A stretch of 64,000 nucleotides of DNA, from contig JAAYAY010000061.1 in assembly GCA_012719125.1 (NCBI GenBank), positions 1 to 64,000 on the forward strand, read 5' to 3'. Below the pieces are notes generated by a model. The model did no database searches and had not been told where the DNA came from. It saw only the letters and a program-made list of their open reading frames with translations. Within the stretch, counting starts at the first letter, position 1. Every line of letters starts with the position of its first letter. Positions 9,042-17,726 of the stretch are shown in pieces. This DNA is from Planctomycetaceae bacterium (GTDB lineage Bacteria > Planctomycetota > Planctomycetia > Pirellulales > Thermoguttaceae). The position numbers and the translations under genes are program-made.

Positions 9042-9070
9042 TTGCCGTTTCACCCACATTTTGCTATAAT
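9042..9070 (+). promoter_or_regulatory. Promoter for fabF
   Basis: TTGCCG at 9042-9047, a 17-bp spacer and a perfect TATAAT at 9065-9070, with an extended -10 TG. It lies 29 bp before the fabF ATG and after the deoC stop, which separates fabF from the upstream operon. Confidence 0.75.
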
Positions 9071-9098
9071 ACGCCAGCTTGGTACAACATGTTGAATA

Positions 9099-10376
9099 AT
9101 GCCAGATCCATTCGCTATGAGTGAACGGAAACGAGTCGTCGTAACCGGCATCGGCGCCATGGCCCCCACCGGCGTCGGGGCCGCGGCAAACTGGGAGAGC
9201 CTCATCAACGGCCGGTCCGGCATCGGGCCGGTCACGTTGATCGACACCACGAAGCACAAGGTCTCCATCGCCGGCGAAGTGCGCAACCTCGATGCCACGA
9301 AGTACGGGTTCACCGCGCGCGAAGCCGAACGGTACGACCGCAGCGTCCTCCTCGGCGTCTGCGCGGCCACCGAGGCGGTGCGCGATTGCGGCATCGATTT
9401 CAAGACGCGCGGGATGAACGATGACGTCTGCGTAATCTTCGGCACAGGCATCGGCGGCATCATCAACATCGAGAACACGTGCAAGATCATGTTCGAGCAG
9501 GGGCCCGGCCGCGTCACGCCGTTCCTCGTCCCCTCGGGCACGCCGGAGGTGACGTCGCACACGATCGCGATGCACCACGGCATCCACGGCAGCACCCACG
9601 GCGTGAATACCGCGTGCGCGTCCGGCAATGACGCCATCATCACCGCCGCACGGCGCCTGATGCAGGGGCCCGAGGTTGTCGCGATCACCGGCGGCACCGA
9701 GGCTGCCGTCTGCCACATCTCGCTCGGCACGTTCGCCAACATGAAGGCCCTGTCCTCGTGGGATGGCGATGGCGACCCCACCAGGGTCTCCAGGCCGTTC
9801 GACCTGAACCGCTCGGGCTTTGTCATCTCCGAAGGCTCCGGCGCGCTCGTGCTCGAAACGCTCGACCATGCCACGGCCCGCGGCGCGCGAATCTATGCCG
9901 AGATCGTCGGCTGCGGCCAGTCCACCGACGCCTATCACGTCACCGCGCCCGAGCCCACAGGCACGTACGTCGCCCTCGCCATCCGCCGCGCCATGCAGGA
10001 CAGCCACCTGCGGCCGGAGCAGATCGGCTACATCAATGCCCACGGCACCTCCACCAAGTACAACGACCTCACCGAAACCGTCGCGATCAAACAGGTCTTC
10101 GGCGAGCACGCACGAAACGTCTGGGTCAGCTCCACCAAGTCAATGACCGGTCACATGATCGGCGGGTGCGGCGGCGTCGAGGCGGTCGTCTGCATGCGCG
10201 TGCTCGAAACAGGCATCATTCCGCCTACGATCAACTATGAGACGCCCGATCCCGAGTGCGATCTCGATTACGTGCCCAACAAGGCGCGCGAACGCAAGGT
10301 CGACGTCGTCATGTCCAACAACTTCGGCTTCGGCGGACACAATGCCGTCGTGATCTTCAAACGGTTCGGGAAGTAG
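9099..10376 (+). CDS. fabF: Beta-ketoacyl-ACP synthase II
   Basis: This condensing enzyme extends acyl-ACP with malonyl-ACP in fatty acid synthesis. Its 425 residues contain the full Cys-His-His site: the nucleophile in NTACASGND, the first His in NAHGTSTKYND and the second in SMTGHMIGG, plus the C-terminal NNFGFGGHNAVVIF loop. Length matches FabF. Translation may start at 9099 or at the in-frame ATG at 9117 (MSERKRVVVTG). No acpP or other fab gene is adjacent in the window. Related KS proteins of polyketide pathways are possible, but the standalone length favours housekeeping FabF. Confidence 0.9.
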   Translation: MPDPFAMSERKRVVVTGIGAMAPTGVGAAANWESLINGRSGIGPVTLIDTTKHKVSIAGEVRNLDATKYGFTAREAERYDRSVLLGVCAATEAVRDCGIDFKTRGMNDDVCVIFGTGIGGIINIENTCKIMFEQGPGRVTPFLVPSGTPEVTSHTIAMHHGIHGSTHGVNTACASGNDAIITAARRLMQGPEVVAITGGTEAAVCHISLGTFANMKALSSWDGDGDPTRVSRPFDLNRSGFVISEGSGALVLETLDHATARGARIYAEIVGCGQSTDAYHVTAPEPTGTYVALAIRRAMQDSHLRPEQIGYINAHGTSTKYNDLTETVAIKQVFGEHARNVWVSSTKSMTGHMIGGCGGVEAVVCMRVLETGIIPPTINYETPDPECDLDYVPNKARERKVDVVMSNNFGFGGHNAVVIFKRFGK

Positions 10377-10386
10377 CGGGGGAAGG

Positions 10387-10440
10387 GATGGAATGATGGA
10401 ATGATGGAATGGTGGAATGATGGAATGATGGAATGATGGG
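10387..10440. repeat. Octanucleotide microsatellite (GGAATGAT type)
   Basis: About six to seven head-to-tail copies of an 8-bp unit (GGAATGAT, one unit with GGT) follow directly after the fabF stop, then a G/T-rich tail. Together with the repeat at 10474-10531 this fills the 190-bp spacer before the Nudix gene. No hairpin terminator is seen. Confidence 0.85.
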
Positions 10441-10473
10441 GGTGGTGGGGGATGATGTCGACGCCAGTTCTTC

Positions 10474-10531
10474 CCAGTATTCCAGTATTCCAGTATTCCA
10501 GTATTCCAGTATTCCAGTAGTCCAGTAGTCC
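10474..10531. repeat. Octanucleotide microsatellite (CCAGTATT type)
   Basis: About five exact copies of CCAGTATT end in two CCAGTAGT variants. Base composition and word use change noticeably on either side of this pair of microsatellites. Confidence 0.85.
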
Positions 10532-10566
10532 TCTCCGAAGCAGTCCTCAAGCCTCCAGTCGGTGAG

Positions 10567-11106
10567 ATGTCCTACACCTACGACTATCCCCGTCCCGGCC
10601 TGACGGCCGACTGTGTCGTGTTCGGTTTGGCCGAGGAGGGTCCGCTTCAGGTTCTGCTGATCCAGCGGGCGAGGTACCCGTTTGAGGGTTGCTGGGCCGT
10701 TCCGGGTGGTTTTGTGGAGGAGGGGGAGACGCTTCTTGAGGCGGCGAGGCGGGAACTGGCGGAGGAAAGCGGTTTGGCGGACCTTCCGATGAGTCAGTTC
10801 TACACCTTCGGCAGGCCGGGCAGGGATCCGCGCGGCTGGGTGGTGACCGTCGCCCATTGGACGGTCGTCCGTACCGACCAGGTTCGACCCTGCGCCGGCG
10901 ACGACGCAGCACATGTCAGGTGGTTCCCCCTCGGCAACCTCCCGCGCCTTGCCTTCGACCACGACGAAATGTTGCACCGGGCGGTTGACGCCCTTCGGCT
11001 CTCCCTATGCAACGCGTCGCGAGATGAACTGCCCTTCTCACCTGGCGTGAACTCGACCAACCTCCAAGCGGCAATTGCTCCCCGATCCCTGAACCCTGAA
11101 CCCTGA
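10567..11106 (+). CDS. Nudix hydrolase
   Basis: 179 residues with a complete Nudix box at about residues 58-80: GGFVEEGE, seven residues, then RELAEESGL, which fits Gx5Ex7REUxEExGU. This binds the metal and cleaves a nucleoside diphosphate linked to another group. The core fold continues to VRWFPLGNLPRLAFDH. The last ~30 residues are unlike the family and end in a CCCTGAA-type DNA repeat, so the tail may be a late read-through. It lies 11 bp before nicotinamidase and then KptA. An ADP-ribose or NADH-type substrate is an inference from those neighbours. Confidence 0.85.
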   Translation: MSYTYDYPRPGLTADCVVFGLAEEGPLQVLLIQRARYPFEGCWAVPGGFVEEGETLLEAARRELAEESGLADLPMSQFYTFGRPGRDPRGWVVTVAHWTVVRTDQVRPCAGDDAAHVRWFPLGNLPRLAFDHDEMLHRAVDALRLSLCNASRDELPFSPGVNSTNLQAAIAPRSLNPEP

Positions 11107-11117
11107 ACCCTGGCGTC

Positions 11118-11744
11118 ATGCCCACCCTTCTCCTCGTCGATCTCCAGAACGATTTCTGTCCCGGCGGCGCGTTGGGCGTGCCGGAGGGCGATCTGGTCGT
11201 GCCGATCGCCAACCGGCTCATCGACGCCTTTGAACTGGTCGTCGCCACCCAGGACTGGCACCCTGCCGACCACGGCAGCTTTGCCGCGAATCACCCGGGC
11301 AAACGGCCGGGTGACGTGATTGAGCTGGATGGACTGGAGCAGATCCTGTGGCCGGTCCACTGTGTACAGAACACGCCGGGAGCCGAATTTCATCCCGAAC
11401 TGAACCTGGATCGCGTCACCCATGTCTTCCAGAAGGGGACGGACCCCAAGGTCGACAGTTATAGCAGCTTCTTCGACAACCGCCGACGAGTCACCACGGG
11501 GCTGGCTGATTACCTTCGTGACCAAGGGGTTCGACGGCTCTGCCTGTGCGGTCTGGCAACCGACTACTGTGTGGTCTTCACTGCCTTGGATGCGGTCGAG
11601 CTCGGGTTCGAGACGTGGGTAGTTGAAGACGCCTGCCGCGGCGTCAACCTTAAGCCCGGGGACGTCGACCGTGCTGTGGCAGAAATGCGATCGCAGGGCG
11701 TCAAGATCACGACGTCCCACGAAATCCTTGCCACCCGCTCATAG
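11118..11744 (+). CDS. pncA: Nicotinamidase (isochorismatase-like fold)
   Basis: Hydrolyses nicotinamide to nicotinate and ammonia for NAD salvage. The catalytic triad is visible in 208 residues: Asp in LLVDLQNDFCPGGAL (residue 8 region), Lys in FQKGTDP and the nucleophile Cys in LATDYCVVFTALDA. The metal site is the TQDWHPADHGSF segment, and WPVHCVQNTPGAEFHP is the usual mid-protein block. Length is typical. The start is 11 bp after the Nudix stop and the end is 14 bp before kptA, so these are probably one operon. Confidence 0.93.
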   Translation: MPTLLLVDLQNDFCPGGALGVPEGDLVVPIANRLIDAFELVVATQDWHPADHGSFAANHPGKRPGDVIELDGLEQILWPVHCVQNTPGAEFHPELNLDRVTHVFQKGTDPKVDSYSSFFDNRRRVTTGLADYLRDQGVRRLCLCGLATDYCVVFTALDAVELGFETWVVEDACRGVNLKPGDVDRAVAEMRSQGVKITTSHEILATRS

Positions 11745-11758
11745 TTCCCAACTCAACC

Positions 11759-12304
11759 ATGTCCGACGTCCATACCAGCAAGTTCCTCAGCTACGTGCTG
11801 CGGCATCGTCCCGACAGCATCGGCATCGCGCTCGATGAAAACGGCTGGGTCGACGTCGAGGTGTTGCTGGCCGCTGCCGAGCGCCATGGGAAGCGGCTTT
11901 CGCGTCAACTTCTGGAGCGGGTTGTGGCCGAGAACGACAAGAAGCGGTTTGCCTTCAGCGAGGATGGCCGGCGGATCCGGGCCAGCCAGGGGCATTCGGT
12001 GTCCGTCGATCTGGCTCTTGAGCCGATCGAGCCGCCGGAGCTTCTCTACCACGGCACGGTCGAGCGGTTCCTCGAGTCCATTCGCGAAAAAGGCCTCGTC
12101 CGAGGCAGTCGCCACCACGTTCATCTCTCCCCCGACGAGGCCACCGCCCGCAAGGTCGGCAGCCGGCGAGGGAAGCCGGTGATTCTCGTCGTGGAGGCCG
12201 GGCGGATGCACCAGGCAGGATACCAGTTCTTCCGTTCGGCCAACGGGGTGTGGCTGACGGAGAGCGTGCCGGCGGAGTTTCTGAGGGGGCTGGAGGGCCA
12301 GTGA
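11759..12304 (+). CDS. kptA: RNA 2'-phosphotransferase, Tpt1/KptA family
   Basis: Transfers an internal 2'-phosphate from RNA to NAD+, releasing nicotinamide and ADP-ribose 1'',2''-cyclic phosphate. The 181 residues carry the whole family signature: SKFLSYVLRHRPDSIGI, then RIRASQGHS (RNA and NAD contacts), LYHGT, RHHVHLS and the C-terminal NGVWLTESVP. Bacteria often keep KptA without an obvious tRNA-splicing substrate, so the RNA target is unknown. It is the last of three close genes with a nicotinamidase and a Nudix enzyme, which would handle the by-products. Confidence 0.93.
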   Translation: MSDVHTSKFLSYVLRHRPDSIGIALDENGWVDVEVLLAAAERHGKRLSRQLLERVVAENDKKRFAFSEDGRRIRASQGHSVSVDLALEPIEPPELLYHGTVERFLESIREKGLVRGSRHHVHLSPDEATARKVGSRRGKPVILVVEAGRMHQAGYQFFRSANGVWLTESVPAEFLRGLEGQ

Positions 12305-12548
12305 CGCGGGAGAGTCAGGGGCTCCGGCTGTTCCCGGAATGGCCAGACGCTCCCTGTACTCTGCGAATTTCCCCTCAAATCGTGCTTCTCAGACGCCAGA
12401 TTGTGTGTCTAGATTAGCTACTTCTCCTGCCCGATTCGTGGTAGAATCGGTGCCTGGTGGTGAGATACCGGCGGTGGTCCTATCGACGGCACCAGAAAAG
12501 CGTGGGACTCGCTTCAAGTGCCGGGGGGTTCAGTACGGGGATCAGTTC

Positions 12549-14825
12549 GTGAGCGACGCACGCGACAAGACTTTTGCGTTCACCTGTCCCGAGTGTTTCG
12601 TTTCGCTCAAGGCTCGGGTTGGTCAGTCGGGGGCACGGTTGACGTGCCCAAGCTGCAGCGCGTCGATCATTGTTCCCAGCGCGCCGGTGGCCAAGTCGGT
12701 GGCGGGGCAGACCGATCGAACCATCGACACCTCGGCCGCCGAAGCCTCAGGAGAATACGAACTCCACACTCCAACCCGAAGCGTAAGCGAGGACGGCGGA
12801 CGTCCCACCTCCATACCGACCCGAAGCGCATGCGATGACGGCAGACACGGCGTTTCCTCAGCACCCGGGGGCGGATACAACGTTCGCGGCTCCAACGCAT
12901 CACAACCGCAGGCCGCCGACCTGATCGCCGTAACCTGCTCCATCTGCAAGACCCGGGCGTACACGGCGAGAAAGAACCTGGGGAAGAAGGTCCGCTGCGC
13001 CGAGTGTGGAACCGTGATGCTGGCGGTCGAGACGGCCAAGACGCAGGCCCAGATGTACCGTCCGCAGAAGATCGACGAAGCGGCGGTGGGCGAGTACGGC
13101 GTCAACAGCGACGGGGGGGCTAACAGAAAGCCAGAAGAGATCACGGTTCCCTTTCACTGCCGGCTCTGCAACACGCTTCTGCGGGGCACGCTCGCCCAGG
13201 TTGGTACGGAAGTGACCTGCCCGGACTGTGGCACGAAGACGGTGGTTCCCCCGCCCAAGAAGGTGGAGGCAAAGGCCGTGGTCGGTGCAGCGGCGGGTGC
13301 GGATCTCGAGGAATACGGCGTTCAGCGACCCAACATCGCGTCCGGGGCCGACATTCCGGTGGTCTGCTCGCTCTGCCATTCGCGGCTCATGGCACGAGCG
13401 GATCAGGTGGGGAGCAAGATACGGTGTCCGGATTGCGGCACGGAAACGGTGGTTTCGGCGGCTCCAGAACGGAAGGCCGGCGCCGTGATGGGCGCCATCG
13501 CCGAGACTGGCCGGACGGCTGCCGACGACTATGGGGTGCGGGGCTCACAGGCGGCCGCGTCGTCGTCGGTGCCGGCCGAGGTAGTTTTGAGCTGCGAGAT
13601 GTGCGGGCGCAAGGTGATGGCGTCGACAAGCCTCGCCGGGCGCGACGTGGCATGCCCTGATTGCGGAACGTTGATGCCGGTTCCGGAGCAGAAGGTCGTC
13701 GTTGCGACACGCGGACCAGGATCGCCGGCTGCTCCGGTGTCGGCAGCGGCCGTTCAAGAGGTCCAGCGGGAGAAAGTCGTTCACATCGGCGTCAACTGCC
13801 CCCGTTGCGGGACCAGGATCCATGCCACCGATCGCCAGGTGGGCCAGAAGATACCCTGCCCCGACTGCGATACGCCGATCACGATCCCGCCGCCCAAGGC
13901 CGATGCCGTTGCCGAAGAGCAGATCATCCGCGGTTCGGAGGAGTATGCCGTTTCTGCACCGCCGGAGGTCGTCGCGCCGACCATCAAGTGGACTCGTAGA
14001 GTGCGCAACGATCCGGCCGACGACCCGGATTTCGATTTTCTCGAAGAAGTCGACGATCCCGAGTTGCGATGGAGGTTGCGGGACCGATCCGACGAACTGG
14101 GTTTCCTGGGACACCCGGGAGCATCGAATCGCTGGCTCGGCTTCACCCTCGGCGGCGTCGGGGCATTTGCCGTTCCCGCCCTCTCGCTGACGCTCTTCGG
14201 GATGCCGGGCGTCGGCTCGGCAACCGCCTTGATTTGGTTTGCCGGCATCATGACCCTGGGCGCGTCGATTATCGTGTGCCTGGCTTGGGGGGCACTGTTC
14301 TCCGTGAACCTCCTGGCCATCGTGCAGGACACGTCTGCGGGCAACCACGTGATCCGCAACTGGCCCGAAGGCGCCTGGACCGAGCAGATCGGCGAATCGC
14401 TCTACGTGATCAACAGTTGCCTGGTCAGCTTCATCCCGATCTCGATTCTCCTGCAGAACTACCCGCCAGCCCGCCCTGCCGGGATGTATCTCTACATGCT
14501 CGGCTTCTGGCTGACGCTGCCGGTCGTGCTGCTTTCGATGCTGGAGACGGGTTCGGTGCTCATGCCAATCTCCGGCCCGGTCATGTCGAGCCTGTTTCGC
14601 CGGCTGGGGGCCTGGCTATGGTTCTATTTTCGCTCGTTCGGGCTTCTCGCCGTGGGGCTGGCGATGTACCTGGCTTTCTGGCGTCACCTCTGCGGCCCGA
14701 TTACGATGCCCCTGCTGGTCCCCATGGCCACCGCATTGGCCATGGTCTATGCCCGCTGGCTGGGCATTCTCGGGGTGAGCGTTCGCGAGCTGATCGAGGA
14801 AGCGGCCGAAACGGCGGAGGGATGA
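12549..14825 (+). CDS. Six-zinc-ribbon, multi-pass membrane protein
   Basis: The N-terminal half holds six similar zinc ribbons of the form CxxC-(~17)-CxxC, for example FTCPECFVSL..TCPSC, FHCRLCNTLL..TCPDC and VNCPRCGTRI..PCPDC. Most are followed by a short acidic-tyrosine motif (EYGV, EEYGV, DYGV, EEYAV). The C-terminal ~250 residues have about six membrane spans starting near WLGFTLGGVGAFAVPALSLTL. The frame is open from 12339, but the first part is not protein-like; a GTG at 12549 (VSDARDKTFAF), just before the first ribbon, is my choice. Between ribbons 1 and 2 the frame contains a repeat inserted at 12771-12850. No function is known. Confidence 0.75.
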   Translation: MSDARDKTFAFTCPECFVSLKARVGQSGARLTCPSCSASIIVPSAPVAKSVAGQTDRTIDTSAAEASGEYELHTPTRSVSEDGGRPTSIPTRSACDDGRHGVSSAPGGGYNVRGSNASQPQAADLIAVTCSICKTRAYTARKNLGKKVRCAECGTVMLAVETAKTQAQMYRPQKIDEAAVGEYGVNSDGGANRKPEEITVPFHCRLCNTLLRGTLAQVGTEVTCPDCGTKTVVPPPKKVEAKAVVGAAAGADLEEYGVQRPNIASGADIPVVCSLCHSRLMARADQVGSKIRCPDCGTETVVSAAPERKAGAVMGAIAETGRTAADDYGVRGSQAAASSSVPAEVVLSCEMCGRKVMASTSLAGRDVACPDCGTLMPVPEQKVVVATRGPGSPAAPVSAAAVQEVQREKVVHIGVNCPRCGTRIHATDRQVGQKIPCPDCDTPITIPPPKADAVAEEQIIRGSEEYAVSAPPEVVAPTIKWTRRVRNDPADDPDFDFLEEVDDPELRWRLRDRSDELGFLGHPGASNRWLGFTLGGVGAFAVPALSLTLFGMPGVGSATALIWFAGIMTLGASIIVCLAWGALFSVNLLAIVQDTSAGNHVIRNWPEGAWTEQIGESLYVINSCLVSFIPISILLQNYPPARPAGMYLYMLGFWLTLPVVLLSMLETGSVLMPISGPVMSSLFRRLGAWLWFYFRSFGLLAVGLAMYLAFWRHLCGPITMPLLVPMATALAMVYARWLGILGVSVRELIEEAAETAEG
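12771..12850. repeat. Planctomycete-type dispersed repeat inside a gene
   Basis: Two degenerate copies, starting CCAACCCGAAGCGTAAGCGA and CCGACCCGAAGCGCATGCGA, lie 45 bp apart in the zinc-ribbon gene. They encode TRSVSEDGG and TRSACDDG in the reading frame, and NPKRKRGRR-like peptide in another frame. The GAAGCGTAAGCGAGG word is, from memory, a recurrent intergenic repeat in planctomycete genomes. The insertion keeps the frame. Confidence 0.6.
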
Positions 14826-14919
14826 ATCGACTAGCGCGATTCGTGGAAATAGGGTTCCGCTCACCGCAGCCGCTTGGCCACGCGGCTACAAGGCGACTCT
14901 TGACGGCCGGTAGCCGGAC

Positions 14920-17160
14920 CTACTGCGCCGGTCGATACAACTCAACCTCCCACACACGGCTGATGCCCCCCTGGACCTCCCGAATAAGAAGCCGGAACTT
15001 CCGGCTGGTGATCGGCTCGAAGCGCGAGTGCCAATCGACGGCCGTGTTGCCCGTCGTATCGGTCCCCTGCACGTCGCGCCAGATGCCCCCGTCGTCGAAC
15101 TGGAGCACGAACGAAGAGATCGGGGCGGTCACGTTGCCGCCCGTCTGGTAGCCCGAGAAGATGCGGATCGCCGTGAGCTTCTGGGGCGAGGGCCAGGTGA
15201 ACTCGATCCAGTTGGGCACCTCGGCCGTGCTGAGCCAGCGATCGTCGTTCTGCGCCAGGTCGATGCGTCCGTCGTTCAACAGCGAGGGCGGCGAGAGGGC
15301 GGCGTCGCGATCGCCGGAGGTGGCCACCTCGGCCTGCAAGGCGGCATTCGCGCCCACATCCTGCAAGGCCGGCGGAGGCGGCACGGGCTTGCCCACACCC
15401 CGCTCCATGAGCTGCTTCAGTTCCTTCAGGTACTGCTGGTACACGCCGCGAGGCGACGTCTCGTGTTCCCGGCAGAGCGAAGCGGCCATGCCCACAATCT
15501 CGCCCATGCAGCCGCCGGTGCGCATCACCCGCGAGGTGCCCAAGGCCTCGTGGCTGACGCTGATGTCGCGACCGGCCATGAACAGATTGCCGATGTTGCG
15601 AGAATAGAGGCAGCGATAGGGGATCCAATAGGGCTGCGGGAAGTCGGTGAACTCGGCATACGAAATGAACGCGTCGCCTTCGAACCCCTTCTCGTAACGC
15701 GGGTCGGGCAAGTGGAGGTCGATTTTCCAGCCGGTCGGAACGCATCCGTCTTCATACTGGCGGCTCTCCATGACGTCGCTCTTGCTCAGGATCACGTCGC
15801 CGAGCAGCCTGCGAGATTCCCGTTTGCCGGCCACGAAGGCCGCCCAGTTGAGCTTGTAGTTGGGCAGCACGCGATCGACGTTCTTCATGGCGTCCCAGGC
15901 ACCGTACATGGCCCGGAGGTTCCAGTCGCGAATGTACTCGTTCTTCTCGAAGGGGTCGTGATCGAAGCCGCTCTCCCAGTACCAACCGCCCAGCTTGAGC
16001 GTGTCGGGCTTCTCCTTGCTGCGGCCGGGGAAGGGCCGCTCGGCCAGGTCGAGGGCCCAGGGGCAGCGGGGGAACGTCTGCGGCTCGTCGGTCTCGATCA
16101 CGTTCCACAGGTTGCAGCGTCCCATGTGGCCCTGGAGCGTCATTTCGTGGTCGGCGCCCGCCATGGCCCCCAGGCAGGCGTCGCCCGTGCAGTCGGCGAA
16201 CAGGCGCCCCTCGAATCGGAGCCGCTTCCCCGTCACCGTGTGCTGGGCGATGACCGCGACGATTGCCGAACCGTCCATTTCCACGCCGTTGGCGCGGTGG
16301 AGCGTGAACAGATGCAGATTCTTTTCCGCCCGGACAATTTCGAGCTTCCGCTCGTCTTCGTAGAGGTCGGCTGTGTTCGACGGCCCGTAGTGGGCCCGCC
16401 GGCTTTGCTCCAACTCCGCGACAATGTCGCCCACGCGCGGATAGGGCGGCTTGTTCCTCGCCCCTTGCAGCCACACCCGCACCTCGCTGCTGTTGTTGCC
16501 GCCGAGCACCGGCCGGTCCTGGATCAGCGCCACCCGCAACCCCAGCCTCGCCCCGGAGAGTGCCGCGCACGTTCCGGCAATCCCCCCGCCGACGACCACC
16601 AGATCGTACTGGCCGGCCTCTTCCGGTTCGCTTGGCAGCCCCAGCATCTTCTCGCGGAAGCGGCGCATCTCGGGATCGCCGTTCGGCGGGGTGAAATCCG
16701 GATCGGCCGAAAAGACGATCGCATCGCAGCGCCCCTCGAAGCCCGCCAGGTCGTGGATCGCCAGTTCGACGGCCGCTGCGTCGATCTGAATCGTGCCGCC
16801 GTCCTGCCAGTGCCAGTCGGCTCCTTCGGTGCCGAACGTGGTCTCGAGCGGCTTGCCGTCGACGAGCAGTTGAAACTTGCCCGGCGTACCTGCCGCATTC
16901 CACGGGGCGACCCAATCGTAGGTGCGAACCCAAACGCGATACGAACCGGGCTTGGGCAGCTTGACCCGGGTGACGGCGTCGGCAACCGGCACTCCCAGCC
17001 CGTGAGCGAGCAGGTAGGGCGAGCCCATCTGGTCCATGAACTGGCTGTCGTGGACCCAGCCGCCGAGGTCCTCGAACTGTTCGGCCTCGATCAGAACCGT
17101 CCGCGCGTGGGTTTGGGAGGTAAGTAACAGAACGACGGCGGTGAGGAGGAGCTGTCTCAT
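14920..17160 (-). CDS. Secreted FAD-dependent oxidoreductase with N-terminal beta domain and C-terminal discoidin-like domain
   Basis: This 746-residue protein starts with a signal peptide (MRQLLLTAVVLLLTSQTHA). Residues ~20-150 form a jelly-roll-like module (VLIEAEQFEDLGGWVHD..SYRVWVRTYDW). The FAD core begins near residue 185 with YDLVVVGGGIAGTCAALSGARLG and the LGGNNSSEVRVW segment, and ends around GTSRVMRTGGCMGEIVGMAA. The last ~130 residues (RWLSTAEVPNWIEFTWPSPQKLTAIRIFSG in overlapping pieces) look like an F5/8-type C sugar-binding module. This suggests oxidation of a glycan or bound polyol outside the cytoplasm, but the substrate is not known. It converges on the zinc-ribbon gene. Confidence 0.82.
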   Translation of the reverse strand: MRQLLLTAVVLLLTSQTHARTVLIEAEQFEDLGGWVHDSQFMDQMGSPYLLAHGLGVPVADAVTRVKLPKPGSYRVWVRTYDWVAPWNAAGTPGKFQLLVDGKPLETTFGTEGADWHWQDGGTIQIDAAAVELAIHDLAGFEGRCDAIVFSADPDFTPPNGDPEMRRFREKMLGLPSEPEEAGQYDLVVVGGGIAGTCAALSGARLGLRVALIQDRPVLGGNNSSEVRVWLQGARNKPPYPRVGDIVAELEQSRRAHYGPSNTADLYEDERKLEIVRAEKNLHLFTLHRANGVEMDGSAIVAVIAQHTVTGKRLRFEGRLFADCTGDACLGAMAGADHEMTLQGHMGRCNLWNVIETDEPQTFPRCPWALDLAERPFPGRSKEKPDTLKLGGWYWESGFDHDPFEKNEYIRDWNLRAMYGAWDAMKNVDRVLPNYKLNWAAFVAGKRESRRLLGDVILSKSDVMESRQYEDGCVPTGWKIDLHLPDPRYEKGFEGDAFISYAEFTDFPQPYWIPYRCLYSRNIGNLFMAGRDISVSHEALGTSRVMRTGGCMGEIVGMAASLCREHETSPRGVYQQYLKELKQLMERGVGKPVPPPPALQDVGANAALQAEVATSGDRDAALSPPSLLNDGRIDLAQNDDRWLSTAEVPNWIEFTWPSPQKLTAIRIFSGYQTGGNVTAPISSFVLQFDDGGIWRDVQGTDTTGNTAVDWHSRFEPITSRKFRLLIREVQGGISRVWEVELYRPAQ

Positions 17161-17283
17161 GGGAATGCCTGAGATCCGGAGGCTGGGCGGTACGTAAGTT
17201 TCCGCACATTCTTGTCTCGCCAGTGATCTTCATTATACCGACCAGCACCGGGTCAAAAGAAGCCGGGCGACCTCGAGAATCGT

Positions 17284-17312
17284 TTGTCGCGACCGGAGTT
17301 GTCGGTTACAAT
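17284..17312 (+). promoter_or_regulatory. Putative promoter for the two small membrane genes
   Basis: TTGTCG at 17284-17289, a 17-bp spacer and TACAAT at 17307-17312, about 50 bp before the first gene. The gene on the other strand (14920-17160) starts 124 bp away. Confidence 0.5.
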
Positions 17313-17362
17313 GCGATCGTCTTGCTCCTTTCCAGCCGACAACGAACCACAGCAGGGCAACG

Positions 17363-17725
17363 ATGACACGCGACGGACTTTCGGCAGCCGCGATTGCCCA
17401 CAGGGCGTATAGGCTACGCGTCGCCGTAGTAGGATCGCTCTTCATACTCGGCCTTCTCGTCATGCTTCTCGCATCGTTGCGGCCGCTCCGCGACGCCTTG
17501 ATCGCACACTTCAGTCGCCCGGTGGCTGCCGTCCTGTTTCAGCTTGCCCCCTCCTCGCCCTTTCTGTTGATCCCGCTTCCGATGTTGTGGCTGGAACGCC
17601 GTTCGGCGCGGCGCTTCAGGGCCCCTTGCCCGAATTGTGGACGCTCGGTCCTCGCCAAGTGGCGATACGTGTTGGAAACCAATCTCTGTCCCTTCTGCGG
17701 CTCCGCCGCGATCACGGAGGAGTAA
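17363..17725 (+). CDS. Small two-helix membrane protein with a zinc ribbon
   Basis: 120 residues. Two hydrophobic segments (VAVVGSLFILGLLVMLLASL and FLLIPLPMLWL) are followed by a C-terminal CPNC..CPFC pair at about residues 90-113, likely one zinc ribbon facing the cytoplasm. No family is recognised. The stop codon abuts the start of the next gene, whose ribosome-binding site (GGAGG) lies inside this gene's end, so the two are translationally linked. Confidence 0.65.
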   Translation: MTRDGLSAAAIAHRAYRLRVAVVGSLFILGLLVMLLASLRPLRDALIAHFSRPVAAVLFQLAPSSPFLLIPLPMLWLERRSARRFRAPCPNCGRSVLAKWRYVLETNLCPFCGSAAITEE

Positions 17726-17726
17726 A

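Noticed and set aside
10387-10531. Possible CRISPR array
   Set aside because: Units are 8-bp head-to-tail microsatellites without spacers, and no cas gene is nearby.
12339-12548. Upstream part of the zinc-ribbon open frame
   Set aside because: Sequence is not protein-like before the first ribbon; the GTG at 12549 fits better.
15028-17127. 699-codon open frame on the plus strand
   Set aside because: Antisense to the FAD oxidoreductase with signal peptide and FAD motif; no domain on this strand.
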